DNA of 64,000 nt, from the NCBI GenBank assembly GCA_963210315.1, contig OY723323.1:682001-746000 (forward strand). The letters run 5' to 3'. The notes under the pieces are model-generated. The model did no database searches, had not been told where the DNA came from, and saw nothing but the letters and a program-made list of their open reading frames with translations. This stretch comes from Rhynchopus euleeides. Lineage: Eukaryota > Euglenozoa > Diplonemea > Diplonemida > Diplonemidae. Both the position numbers and the translations under genes were made by a program. Positions 44,336-56,312 of the stretch are shown here, one piece after another (the stretch's first letter is position 1; every line of letters starts with the position of its first letter).

Positions 44336-46992
44336 ATGCCAACCCTCACGCCGGCGCAGTGGCAAGAGATGCTGGACGACGATGCTGACGAGATGGAGGC
44401 GGAAGAAGGTGATGGAGAGCTGGAGCTGGAGCTGGAGAAGACCGATGCCTTCCTCTCTCAGCAGAATCAGGAGGAAAATTTTTTTCGCAGTGATAAATTT
44501 AAGACCAAGCCAGACCTGGAGAAGTATGCTGAGAAGGAGAAGCTTTTCACGGGAAAATTTAAGGGCACCAAGCCCGAATTGGTCACGGCCATGGCTGTAG
44601 CGACCGTGAAAAAGCGTCTCGCCGCGAAAAAGCGCCTCGGGTCTGCGACAGGGACCTCAGCCAGCCCGTCAGAGGCAGCAGATGCGCCCCCCATCAAGAA
44701 GGGCCGGAAGAAGGGGGAGGCACGGAAAGAGCAGGATGAGCTCTCAGCAGCTCTGCTCGCGGCAGCATGCCCGAAGACCGAGGATGCAGGAGAGAAGGAG
44801 GTGGTTGACATGAGTCACCTGCAGCCTTTCCTCAAGGACTGCCCAGACGCGGAGCTGGTACCCCTAGGTGAGTGCCTTGGGTACAAGGGACACGGCGACC
44901 TGGTGAAGTCGTTCCCTTCCGCACAGCAGGCCATTATTTGCAGGCCTTGCAAAAGAGTGTGGAAGCCGCAGGCCCAGCCATCGGACATGTCTAAGCACTT
45001 TTCCACGAATCTGCATGAAAGGAACCTGAAGAACGTGCAGAAGGCTGCAGTTCAACAGAGTGCGATTGCGCAACAGGTCGGCCCTGAGGCTGAGCAGGCC
45101 ATCGGCCTCGCGATGGCCTATGCAGGCATCCCTGCGAACCAGATGCAAACCGCACTGGAATGCCTGTCAGGCTGCCAACTCCCCACGACCCCCCCAAACT
45201 GCTCCCGGCTGCTGCACAGCACGCTGAACGCCCTGATGGACGTGGGGGCGAAGTACATCACGGAAACCTTTGGGTCCGGGCCCTACTGGGTCATGCACGA
45301 CTGCGGCACCGTGCAGAACGAGTCTGTCTGCATCCTGGTGATTCAGAACGCCAGAGCAAGTGTTGCACTCCCCCCGGTGTTCTTCCCGAGCGCAAAAACA
45401 ACGGCGGTGATGGTTCGTGAAGCTGTCGAGGCTGCCATCACCACGTACAACTTGTGTGACCCAGTCTGTGTGAGGTCGGACAGAGGCGGTGCCGATGGCC
45501 CTGCGGCCACTGATCTGTCGAACCGCCTGAAGATAATCTTCCTGCCCTGTGCGGCACACATCTGCATGAATGCAGGCACAGAGTGGGAGAAAGAGCTCTA
45601 CAACATGTCCTGGCCCCCCATCATGATCAGTAAACTGGTCGACACTCTTCTGAAGGGGGCCCAGAACAAAAAGAGGCACACCCGCTGGATCGAAGCCCAG
45701 AAGGACCTCGCCGGCCTTACTGCGGCCGGGGTTGAAGAGCTCGAGACTGCAGTGAATGCGGCTGCTGCCTTCTGCGCTGGTCCTGAAGAAGACGCATACC
45801 AGGCGGGCCAGTTACGCCCGAGGTTCGAAAAGACGCTCCCGGCATTCTCGGCTACCATCGCTTTGGCTACATCACTCGCTGATCTCCTTGACATCGTGAA
45901 GAAGGCAAAGAAGGCTGCAGTTGAGGTCCCGGAAAACGCCCCCTCTGTGAAGAGGTGTCCCCTCCCCTCCGCCACTCGTTTCGCAGCTCGGCTCGACATA
46001 TACGAGCACTTGAACGAGCGATTCCAGGTGTTGTACATCTGGGTCGCTCGGGAGCTGAAGCGGGCCGACGTCCCGGTTTCAATGAAGAAGCTGGGGCGTT
46101 TGCTGCACCAGGAGGGGAAGCAGAACCTGCAGATGCAGTTCTCTGCGACCCTGAAGGTCGCGACCGCCTTCCGGACCCTTATTGGGTCCGTTATAAACAC
46201 CCAGCACGGGGGGGGCGTTTTCGTGTACCGCGGGGTGCGGGCGTGCCAGCAGGCGCTGGAGAAGCTGGCCTCCGAGCCCGACGACGCTGTCGGGAAGATC
46301 GCGCAGCCTCTTGCTGACGCGATGGTCAACCGGTATGCCATGTAGGTGTGCCCTTGATCCCTCCTCACAGGTGGAACGCTCCTGACAGTGGCTTCGTGAC
46401 CTGGAAGGCGATCCGCCACCTGTGCCCCACACAGTTCCAGATGCTCCGGGCCACGGGGACTGAATTGACGGTCCCCGAGCTGCAGCTGAGCCTGCCGTTC
46501 TGCCTGTCGGAGGAGGAGTGGCAGGCGTATCTCGTCGCCGCGGAGGCCGAATCGGAGAAGGGGGAGAAGGGGAAGAAGGGGGCCGAGCTGTTCTGGCGGG
46601 GGAAGCTGCCTGCCCCCGACATCACCGAGTCAGACCGCACGCCGTTGATGTCTCTGGCGGAGAAGGCCTTCGCGGCCATCCATCTCCCCCCCGCGACAAC
46701 TGCACCGGACTCCGTGCTGAGTGTCGCGAAGTCAACGCTGCACGGACGGGATGCGATGACCCCCCATCGCAAGTCGCAGGTGCTCTTCTGCGCGACGAAC
46801 CAGGACCTCGGAGGTCTGGTCGTCGCGAAGAAGAAATCCCTCCGGAGGGGGTTCCCCGGTGTACCGTGCGAGGACTACGAATCGGAGGACGAGATCGGGG
46901 ATGACAGTCGCGAAGTGACTGACCTTTCCGCGGTCCGCACGATGGAGGATGCGCTGGCTGTCCTAGCTGCCCTCCCAGAGGAGGGAATCTAG
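44336..46992 (+). CDS. hAT-family transposase, intact, two exons
   Basis: Exons 44336-46332 and 46371-46992 join in frame across a 38-nt intron (GTATG...CACAG), giving 872 aa. Residues 1-150 are acidic then Lys-rich. A BED-type zinc finger follows (CX2CX15HX5H, starting near residue 200). The catalytic core shows VMHDCGTV (likely first Asp), then VRSDRGGADG with PCAAHICMN downstream, matching the hAT pattern D-N...C-x-x-H. The C-terminal part shows FWRGKLP, then LPPATTAPDSVLSVAKSTLHGR, the hAT dimerisation domain. The frame is undamaged over about 2.7 kb, so it is either recently active or domesticated. I found no terminal repeats or 8-bp duplication that bound it. It could mobilise the CAG-ended MITEs in this window. 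No other gene is nearby. Confidence 0.5.
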
Positions 46993-48513
46993 CCCCCAGA
47001 AATGAACCGCGAGTTACACGTTACACCCGCTCCGTGCGGACAGGCTCGCCTTGACAGGCAGCTTCTCTTTTTGACTCTATTTCGACACCCAACATTTTTT
47101 TTGTTTTCAGGGTGAGCCGGGGCTTCCGCAGAAAACGTGCTGCTTGTAAAAGCAGAGACACAAATAATCCGCGCAAACCCACGCTCAATCAGGGCTCCGC
47201 TTATACATAAGCGGTGCTGGCCAGTGCGTGTCCCGACTTGACAAAACAGGGTTGTGAGGGGGGGGGGGGTACTTCGTTTTTTAAGCACACTCGTGTGAGC
47301 GGAAAGCGCCCCACCACAGCTACAACCAAACGTGCTCTATACACTAACCCCACCCTTCATCAGGCTCAGGGTGTGATCAAGTTCAGGGTTTTGTGTGTAG
47401 AAGCGTCAACGCAACAAACAAAAGGAAATTTATCAGAGCGGTTGTAGCTGTGAAGTGATAGGGCGCTTTTCCTCACTTCTCTGCATTTCTGATTGAGGTC
47501 TACATTTCCTGGTCCCCAGTGGCCGATTTTAACTGTTTTCACTGCAGGAGGCCGACTCGTGTCAGTGTCAAAAATATTGTGGGCGCTTCGGCAACAGATA
47601 CTACAAGCAGATCTACGTGTACATCAGATTTTGCCCGCCTTGGCGCACAAAGGTCTCTCTATATTTTCTTTGTTGTTCTCAGAGTCCAGAAATGGAACAC
47701 AGCAGTCGCGATGACAGGCCCGGGGTCGGAATGGGGGGGGGGGGGGTGTCGGTGAAACTCACGTGCGGCACTTCCGCGTGTCGCCTTGAAAATTTGGACC
47801 TCTGCTGTACCTCTGTGAGGTGCCCCAAAAAGAAGAATCACTTCGGCCAATCCACAGAGGCGTGCAGGCACCGAGCCCCCAACAAAGCTCTTTTTCTGCA
47901 TCCATTGTTGTGTTGCCTGCCTGCCTGTTTGTGTTGCCACTGTTGTGCCTGCACCTGTGCCTCCCTGTTCTGTATTTTGTACCCTCAGCGGGTTCACGAT
48001 ACAGGGCAGTCCACTCCCCAAAAATCACGGTCTTGACGCCCATTCCATCCACTTTCAGTGGATGTGTTTGGTATTTCCGAATGGAATTTTCCAGCGTCAA
48101 GATTACAAGAACAGGGTCAGTCACTTCTACCGTAGCTGCGATGCCGGTAGTTGTGCAGAAATGATCTTTTCGACGGACGCGACGCCTCCCCAGCTTGCCT
48201 GTGTCTGTGTTGCCATAGCCATGTGACAGATATTCACATAACGAATGTACTGTCACACCGCAAGGGGCTTTGGACAACGTTAAACAACAGTACACTTGCA
48301 GGTTTGGGTCAAAAATTCCAATTTCCGCTGGTCACGGGCCCCTTTCAAAACATTGACCACGGAGGATTCTTCATATTCCTGGATTTCCCGAATTTCCTGG
48401 ATTTCCCCCGGCCCCTTAGGCGATTTCAGGGCGGACAGGGCGGACATGCCCGGACCGGGAAATCCGGGTGTCCGGATGTCCGGGTCCAATTTTGACCCCC
48501 CCCCCCCCCCCTA
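46993..48513. other. 3' flank of the transposase gene; no recognised gene
   Basis: Mixed-composition DNA with a CTCTATTTCGACACCC motif (about 47077), poly-G near 47260 and 47740, and no supported frame. 48380-48512 holds CCGGA-rich sequence ending TCCAATTTTGACC plus poly-C. The same block recurs at 49750-49830, on the other side of the next element. Confidence 0.5.
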
Positions 48514-49660
48514 GGGGGGGTCAAATGGGGGTGACAAACACGATTTTTCAAAAAACCGGCGCAGAGGCCCCAAAGCCCCCGTAAACCCTCCAAACCCCCC
48601 CAGATCGGTCCGGAAACCCATCGAACCCCACTTTTCCACCATTCCGGGCACCTCAGGTGCCCGAATTGGGGTACCTAAATTTTGTGCCACCGTTTGGTAC
48701 CGTACAGTGCCACTGTGTGGGAGGTTGGAAAAGAAAATGCCCCAACACACCACATCTGAGGGTTGCAATGCATGTTGCTTGCCAACCACGTCATCTGGTG
48801 GGTGTCAGGCGCTATGTAGGTGGCATGAGCCAGGTCTTCGATGTGTTCTGGCTTGTATATGTACCTCCCTGCCTGCGGCACAGGCACTGCCTTTGTCCCC
48901 CACACCAGCCACAGAGAGCGTATTGTACTCGGTCCACGGTTGCTGATTCATTGTGATGCGTTGTATCCTCGAGTGAACGTCACACACTAGTGACACCACC
49001 ACCCGCCATCCGAGAGCTGTATTGACTTTGCGCGCTTCCGTTGCATTCACCTCGCCACGCATATTGCACTGTTCAGTACCAGTGCTCTTGGGCCAGGCAA
49101 AGTAGACCGCAGCAAGTACCAATTCTGGCACAATGGGTACCACGACAGCGCACTTCGTGTGTTCCCGGAATGTACAGCTCGTGTTGCAACAGTCGTTGTC
49201 AACACATCCCGGTTGTGGAGCACTGCTGCACAGGAATCACACGACCATCTGGACTGTTCCGTACCTACAGGCAGCCTCCCGGTGCATGGTGGCAGGGAGG
49301 TACATATACAAGCCAGAACTCATCGAAGACCTGGCTAATGCCACCTACATAGCGCCTGACACCCACCGGATGACGTGGTTGGCAAGCAACATGCATTGCA
49401 ACCCTCAGATGTGGTGTGTTGGGGCATTTTCTTTTCCAACCTCCCACACAGTGGCACTGTCCGGTACCAAACGGTGGCACAAAATTTAGGTACCCCAATT
49501 CGGGCACCTGAGGTGCCCGGAATGGTGGAAAAGTGGGGTTCGATGGGTTTCCGGACCGATCTGGGGGGGTTTGGAGGGTTTACGGGGGCTTTGGGGCCTC
49601 TGCGCCGGTTTTTTGAAAAATCGTGTTTGTCCACGTAAAAGGGTGGCATTTGACCCCCCC
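48514..49660. mobile_element. TA-flanked foldback element, 1147 bp, copy 1
   Basis: Termini GGGGGGGTCAAATG are inverted and flanked by TA (48512-48513, 49661-49662). The arms are about 360 bp each, nearly perfect inverted repeats, around a ~415-bp unique centre. The outermost ~30 bp differ between arms: GGGGTGACAAACACG on the left, ACGTGGACAAACACG reversed on the right. Frames in the arms mirror each other and are not genes. The copy at 62615-63761 has the same length in inverted orientation. Confidence 0.5.
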
Positions 49661-50345
49661 TACCCCCCCCCCGCCCCCCCGGACATTTCCCGAATTTCCC
49701 GCCCGGACATGTCCGCCCCGGACAGGGCGGACATGTCCGGGCGGACATTTTCTGGTGTCCGGATGTCCGGGCGGACATGTCCGGGCCCGGAAATTCGGGA
49801 AATCCAATTTTGACCCCCCCCCCCCCCCCCCCCCGGACATGTCCGGCCAGGACCTCAATAGTTTGATTTTTGGTCCAGAAAATAGTTTGAAAATTTTTGA
49901 AATCTGGGTGCCCAAAATTTTTGCTCCTAAGACCGGCGATTTGTAGGGGGACCCTTTCGAATTTTTTTTGGGGGAAGGGTAAATTGAACGTTTTTGGCCA
50001 AATGAAGCCACTGCGACCATTCCCGGGCCTCGGAAATCAGATTTTTGCCCCTCAAATGCGGTCCCGGTCCGGACAAAAAACCGAAAAAAATCGTGAAAAA
50101 TGGCCCATTTTCCCCAGCCAAAAATGGGCCAAAAATGCCCCCCGGACACCCCCAGAGACATGTCCTAATCCGGGGTGCCAGTAGGGGGGACCTTTCGAAT
50201 TTTTTTTCGAGGAGAGGTCAATCGAACGTTTTTGGACATCTGAGGCCACTGCGACCATTCCCAGGCCTCGGAAATGAGATTTTTGGCCCTCAAATGGGGT
50301 ACCGGTCCCCACGAAATTCCGAAAAATTCATGAAAATCGAAAGGT
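49661..50345. repeat. CCGGACATGTCCGG palindromes and two copies of a ~165-bp module
   Basis: 49680-49800 is dense in GGACATGTCC palindromes. 49943-50106 and 50181-50345 are direct copies of a module running from GTAGGGGGACC through GAACGTTTTTGG and CCTCGGAAAT to GGTCCGG. A third copy in reverse is at about 25490-25664. These are probably parts of decayed transposons. The rest to 51659 shows no supported gene. Confidence 0.5.
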
Positions 50346-51659
50346 CCCACGCACCAAATTCTGCCCAAAAATCGTCAAAAATGGACAGGTCATATGCAGC
50401 AAGGGGGCAAACCACTCCCCAAATTTTGCTCAATGATTCCACCGTCGGGACCATGGCAAGCCAGATTTTCTGATCAATTGGTTTGTTTGAGCATGTTCCT
50501 GGCCCTTGTTTGGAAAGTAGATGACCCCTGGCTGGAGAGGACGGTTGTGCTCGACCGGACGGAGAGAGAAACTTCTCCATAACCACCTCCACTCCACAAT
50601 GCCACAAGTGGCAGGAAGGCCGGGTGTTACAGGCCTCAACCAGGGTTCCAAGGCTCTCCACTTCCTGGCTGCGTCAGGGATCACCGGGTACAGCGAGCAG
50701 GATTACCTGTCCTGACACCCCAGCATGTGCCACCGGAAGAACCCGAAACAGCAGCCCCCCCTCATGGGGGTTGCAAGAGGCACGGAAATCGTTCAAATCG
50801 GACCAAGTCCGAAAATTCGGCACTTTCTTGGGTACAAATTGCGGTCCGAAATTTTCCGATTTTTTGAAAAAAGGCTAATTCTGTAAGGGGGACCTTTTCG
50901 AATTTTTTTTTCGGGCACTTTTTCCACAAGGAAATGTCCGCCCTGTCCGCTACTGTCCACTACCGATTTCAAGGATCCTCCCACCTTTCGAGAATTTAGT
51001 TCTGCACCATGGATTCGAGGGACTGCGATGATTCGGAACCGAGGATGAAGACTACTGGGAAGGAACTGTGTGCTCTCTTGAAGCACTGGAATCGGCGAAC
51101 TTGGACGGAACCTAAGCGCGACAGGTGAAGGGGCATCCCGAACAAAGGCATACAAAGTGGCTCTGGAGACATTGTTGCATCTGCGACACCCTGTCTTACA
51201 TCCCGCCTGGGCTCTGATCTTCACCTATAGCAATGACTAAATCCCTATCACGGGTACATGAAGCTTTTGTAGGTACATTTAAACTTGCGAACCTCTCAAC
51301 GACCTGTTAATCGCCTTGTACCGAAATCTGACCCTGGGCTTCGGCCCTCACGGCATTCAGCGGGTGACCCGATGCCGGTGTGGATGGAGAAGTGCACAGT
51401 TCTGAAACAGTGTGTCGACGAATCCGAGGAATCCAATCAGAGTAGTCCCGAGATGAAGTGGTGCAAGAACTCAAAAACTGTTTGCCTTTGGTCAAGGCCC
51501 CCTTTTCAAAAATTTGACCCGCGCAGTGGTGGCCAGTCCTGAGAACCAACAGTAGCATAAGCCTACGACTGGTCCAGGACGAGGCCGACCCTGTACATAG
51601 CCTGTGTATGACTACCCTGTCATACCAGGCTGCTGCTAGTTGGCCACAAGCCACTGGCA

Positions 51660-51921
51660 GAATTCTCAGAATTCTCCCAGAATTCTCAGAATCTGACAGA
51701 ATCTGCAGAATTCTGTCAGAATTCTCAGAATCTGCAGAATTCTACAGAATTTCTCAGATTCTGCAGATTTTAAAAATCTGGAAATTCTGGGCATTTTTCT
51801 GTCAGAATTCTGTGAAACCATGGATAATGGGCGATAAGGCGATTCGATACGCGATAATCGGGGCTCGAACCCGGTTGGGCGAATATAGGGCGATAGGCGA
51901 ATCGCCCGCACCCTATGCCTA
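51660..51921. repeat. CAGAATTCT repeats and GGCGATA motifs
   Basis: Short-period CAGAATTCT/CAGAATCTG repeats (51660-51830), then GGGCGATAAGGCGATTCG motifs, ending ATGCCTA at the next element. It resembles 42858-43000 reversed and is probably a transposon end. Confidence 0.5.
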
Positions 51922-53438
51922 GGGGTGGGGAAAAGCCCCCAAAAAGCGTAAATTTTGCATTTTTTTGCACAACACCCCAGAGACCCCCAAAAACCATTAA
52001 ACCCACCCAAAACCGGTCCGGAACCCCAAAAAAATGGTGTGTTGGGGTGTTTGGAGGTGTTTGGTTGGCTTTTTTGACCGTATTTTTGGGGTGGCCACCT
52101 TCCCGTACCTGGGGGTGGCCAGGAGAGAGACACATTATCCCCTGGGCACGGAAACATCGCTGAAACACGACTTCTGAGCGCCAGGAGGGTACGGGGACAC
52201 ATATTGGCTGACCCGAGGCACTCAGAAAGCTATTGTTTGAGCAGCCCCTCGTGATTGGCGCCAAATAGTGGGTGGTTTCGGGGCCCCAGTGGTGCCGTGC
52301 CATTTGGTGGTCTCCAGGGAAGGAGGTGCACAGAAGTTTCTCATCGACTTGAGCCAGCCCTGCAGGTCGTTGTACACCCCTCCCGGTGATCCGGTGAGAC
52401 ACTGCCCTGCCATGCGCAGGTTTAATATGGTGACCACGTTTCATGTGCTGCATTGCTGCTGGAAAGAAAGAAGAGCAGACGGGAGCGGCACGCGGTGTAC
52501 TTCTGGGGTCGAGCAGCACATCGAGGGCTGTGCTCTTGGGGCTGTGCAAGTCTCCGTCTTCAACAGCAACTCGGAAATCATCTCGCCATTCCTCGTACGT
52601 TCGACGCTGACTGCAGAATCCAGGCATACTTGCCTGACTTGTGCCTCACCTGACGTTCGCACCCGGGCTGAGGACCCCCGAGACTGCGCACAGAGCTTAG
52701 CTTGTACTTAGATACCGGTGAAAGTGGTGGGCACTGTGGCGGATGATAGGGCCTTGTGCAGTGATGCAATCGCATCAGTATCTCCTCACCGAGTATTGAA
52801 TCAGCAGCCTCTGTCGTGTGCTTCTACTTCTGTGGAGCACATCAATCTGCTACAGACAGGCCAGCTTGGTGTACTGCAGTACTTGCTGACGATTCGTGGT
52901 CAGCAGTTGTAATGCTTGCCGAGGCAAGCATCCATCTGGCACGGTGAGGATACCGCCTGTGCTCACAATTCAGGCGTCAGACAAACCTGCGCTGTCCACC
53001 GCCTGCCGCTCCCTGATCGGCCAGGCACAGCCTTGCCCAGGGCCAGCAGAAACGCCCTTTTGGGGGTTGGGGTGCAGCCGCTGGACTGAGAGCGTTTTTG
53101 GAGCAGGCAACTGCCTCCCACCTTGCAAATGACTGTCTTCAGCCCCAGAAAAAGCACCACGAAGAACTGTGCTTCCTGCTGGGCCCACCTGCCCATCCGG
53201 CGTTGTGCACGGCATCTGCGTGTGTTCAAGGCCCCGAAGGTGGCCAGGCCCAGGTACGCGAAGGTGGCCACCTTTTCAACTTTCGGTATAGTGCCAAAAA
53301 ATCAAGCCAAACACGTGCGAAACACCCCAAAAACACGTTTCCGGAGGGTTTTGGGTCGGTTTGTGGGGGTTTTATGCACTTTTGGGGTGTTCTGGGGGTA
53401 CCTCAAAAATGCGTTTTTAAACAGCTTTTCCCCACCCC
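51922..53438. mobile_element. TA-flanked element, 1517 bp, uninterrupted copy
   Basis: Termini GGGGTGGGGAAAAGC are inverted and flanked by TA (51920-51921, 53439-53440). It is nearly identical to the split copy at 26910-30428 and supplies the empty-site sequence for the hAT-type insertion there. No transposase frame is seen. Confidence 0.5.
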
Positions 53439-53440
53439 TA

Positions 53441-54170
53441 CCCCCCCCCCCCCCCCTCAATCGGAGCCCGAGTCCGATTACAACTAGCCACCAGACGGTA
53501 GTTATACCTTTCATAAACTCACGTTGTATCATGCCCCCAACCCCTTTTTTCCTTCCGGTATGCGGGATTAACACGATCCTCAGGGAACCAGCGACCCTGC
53601 CATGCATAGCTGACGGCGTAATGGCGTGCTTCTGTGCCCCCAAAGATTATACTTTGGCTATGCACTTAGTCACCATACGCTCAAAACCCCCCCCCCCTGG
53701 ACACCGTCTCCCCTGCCGCACTCCTAGACGCAATGTCCGATCCGGGAGGCATTTCATATGCTTCCCGTGGCCCGTGGAGTCGTGCTCCGATCCACACCTT
53801 CTTTTTCTTTTTTTATTCTTTTCTTTACTGCTTTCTCTCCTCCTTTTAATCATCACTTTTCTTTTTTCTTTTTCTCTAAAATCCACCCCCCTACCCCACC
53901 GCCCCTTTCATCTTTTGCCCTCTATCTGTCCCCACCCCTGACGCTGTGCATCTTGCCGATACCCACCTGATGAAAGGTACACCTCGTACCGGGCTGCCCC
54001 GGCATATGTTCCGCGTCCTTATGGTACGGTCGTGGGTTGGCAGCCGAAACTGCTACCATAAGCAATTTTTTTTGCGCCCCCCTCTGAACGTTCCTATGAA
54101 CGTTCCTCTTTTAACGAACAAGCTGACATGCAAATGGAATGACTGAAGACATCACTGCGGTCACATAGGC
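53441..54170. other. Spacer between two DNA transposons
   Basis: Poly-C, CT-rich and TTTTC-rich DNA. Nothing is recognised. Confidence 0.5.
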
Positions 54171-54510
54171 TACACGGTGGCACGGTGCTGGTGGGAGACC
54201 GTCGTGGGAGACCGTTTTTCGGGAGACCAAACGGTATCCCCCTTGGGAGAGCATATGCTCTCCCTTGGGAGAGCATATGCTCTCCCTTGGGAGACCGTCT
54301 GGTCTCCCGGGGAGACCGTCTGGTCTCCCATGTCCGTTGATTTGTGTGGGAAGTGGGGTGGGGGGGGGGGGGGGGGTCAATTTTTGGGGATGTGTCTGCT
54401 ACAAAATACATTTTTAATCGAGGGGGAATGTGGGGCGGGTTGGGGTGTGGGAAAGCACTCTATTTTTTGATCATGATCAGCAAACTGACCCCACACACGT
54501 ACAAAACTAG

Positions 54511-56088
54511 CTACTCCTCAGGTGCATAGCACTTCCCCCGTTCAGGGATGTCCCATCGTTTTGCACGGCACACACACATGGTGAAGCAGTCCCTCGGTAC
54601 TCCCTCACCCACATGAAAGAGAAGCTCGTTGTCGCTGGATATCTTTGTCACATGTGGAAGCAATCCCAGCTTTGATATCCTTTTCAGAAGTGCCGACAAA
54701 GGGCCCTTCCATTGATCCCGATAAAAGCACTTGCACAGCTTCAGTGCATCGCACGCCAGTATCTTGGGCGGATCCGTCGTGATCCCAGGCAAGGGTTTGC
54801 ACACCGATACCCGTGCCACTTCATAACGCATTTGGTCGTGTTCGAAGTTAGTTCCAACTCTGGCTGAATGCATCTTACGGGTGCTGTTCCCCTGTTCTTG
54901 CAGTTCATCAGTGCACTGGATTGGCAAGGCATCAACCTCGTCAAACCAGTGGCCCATGCTGTGCAGATACGCGTGTCCCTTCCGCGTTGTCATTCCAGGG
55001 ATGCGCCATTCGAGGAGGTACATCAGAGCGTGATACATCACTAGTGAATATAGCATTTCCTTCTGGTACTCCAGCCGGTCACTGAGGTAGAAGCGGCAGG
55101 CGATGCTCTGATACCGGAAGAAGACAAGCCCCTGCATCAGTAGGCCCATCGTGAGCGGTACACCGTTCGAGAGATGGCACAACGTGTTCAAAGCCTCGCG
55201 TGCCTGCGCCCCCTTTAAGTTTTTTATAGGAGCGTTCTCTTGCGTGAGCTGCTGCACGTCCGCTGGCAGTGACCTGAACCCATCTGGCAGGATATGCAGC
55301 AGTATCACGATGCAGTTCTTCGTGTCATGCAGAGGTGGCGTGATACAGTACACTTCGTTTTTGAAAGCGCTTGCTATTGGACACGAGAACCCCTTCGCAT
55401 CAAGGGCCCGCATGCTCAACCTTTTGCACTGATGAAGCCGAGCAACAGACTCATCGCGCGGTGTTGAGCAAAAGGCTGACCGGTGGCCTTGACCTCCCAT
55501 CTTGCTGAACTGGGACCAAAGATCAGCGTGGTCACCACCAACGTACTTCACGTCAACGGTAACGGAGACACCGTTCACGCAAACCGCCGTCTGCCGCAAT
55601 GCGTCCAACTGCCTGGGGAAATCTGCAAGATGCCAGTGGAAAAAATCTTGGCTTGGCAGATCAACGAGCGTGATGGGGGCCGCAACCATCATCCTTCTGT
55701 TCTTCTGAATGAAGACAGAAACGGCCATGCGGGTCCGCTTCGCTTCTCTGCGGTGGCTGTTCCGGGGATTATAATCATCCCTGAGGATGACGGCTTCGCA
55801 GCGGCAGTCGGGCGATGTGGGGTTCAAAAAATCATCGTCGACACCAGAAAGGAGAAACTCGCACAAGTTGGGAAGGTTGCCCGTCATCGCCTCGGCATCG
55901 CTCTGCAGCTCCCTCTTGAGCGTGCTCTTGTGACGCGACATCCCAAGGGAAATCCTGGCGAATCCCCGTTCCTCAAGCACGTCGTTCACGGTCTTTTGGA
56001 GCGTGGCGGCCTGTCGCTCCGAAATCCCGGCCGCCAGCCTGCCATGCTCGAACCCCTCTCGCAAGGCTTCTAATAGCCCTGGGTCCAT
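54511..56088 (-). CDS. DDE-like transposase of the CACGG-ended element, 525 aa
   Basis: An intact frame on the minus strand. VILRDDYNPRNSH looks like the first catalytic Asp region; VKYVGGDHADLW with a following GGQGHRSAFCS matches the common second-Asp pattern (GGD, then a Gly-rich segment and Cys); CTDELQEQGN may hold the third acidic residue. Such D...GGD...E patterns occur in CMC and related eukaryotic transposases. The frame may begin further upstream: an acceptor at 56108 would join it in frame to the exon at 56313-56538. Its last ~60 codons lie within the terminal inverted repeat and are duplicated at 57866-58054. No frameshifts or stops break it. Confidence 0.5.
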   Translation of the reverse strand: MDPGLLEALREGFEHGRLAAGISERQAATLQKTVNDVLEERGFARISLGMSRHKSTLKRELQSDAEAMTGNLPNLCEFLLSGVDDDFLNPTSPDCRCEAVILRDDYNPRNSHRREAKRTRMAVSVFIQKNRRMMVAAPITLVDLPSQDFFHWHLADFPRQLDALRQTAVCVNGVSVTVDVKYVGGDHADLWSQFSKMGGQGHRSAFCSTPRDESVARLHQCKRLSMRALDAKGFSCPIASAFKNEVYCITPPLHDTKNCIVILLHILPDGFRSLPADVQQLTQENAPIKNLKGAQAREALNTLCHLSNGVPLTMGLLMQGLVFFRYQSIACRFYLSDRLEYQKEMLYSLVMYHALMYLLEWRIPGMTTRKGHAYLHSMGHWFDEVDALPIQCTDELQEQGNSTRKMHSARVGTNFEHDQMRYEVARVSVCKPLPGITTDPPKILACDALKLCKCFYRDQWKGPLSALLKRISKLGLLPHVTKISSDNELLFHVGEGVPRDCFTMCVCRAKRWDIPERGKCYAPEE

Positions 56089-56312
56089 GTTGCAAACATG
56101 TGACTGTGCTGATGGTGGTATATTGTGTAAATGACCGTATATGCGAGCAATATTTTCGAAGACTTGAAGGACGGGGTGGGTACTCGGATGGGTGGGGGCG
56201 GGTTTGCACTCTGCGAGATGTTGAACTTTGCGGTAACTCTCTCTTGATCATGCCATTCTTACACTTTTTGGCCACGTGGATACGTGGGTCCTGGTGGTGT
56301 ACTACTGCTCAC

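Noticed and set aside
51850-51885. tRNA T-arm-like sequence (GGGTTCGAGCCC on the minus strand)
   Set aside because: No matching acceptor stem, D-arm or anticodon arm at the right distance; it lies in GGCGATA-type repeats.
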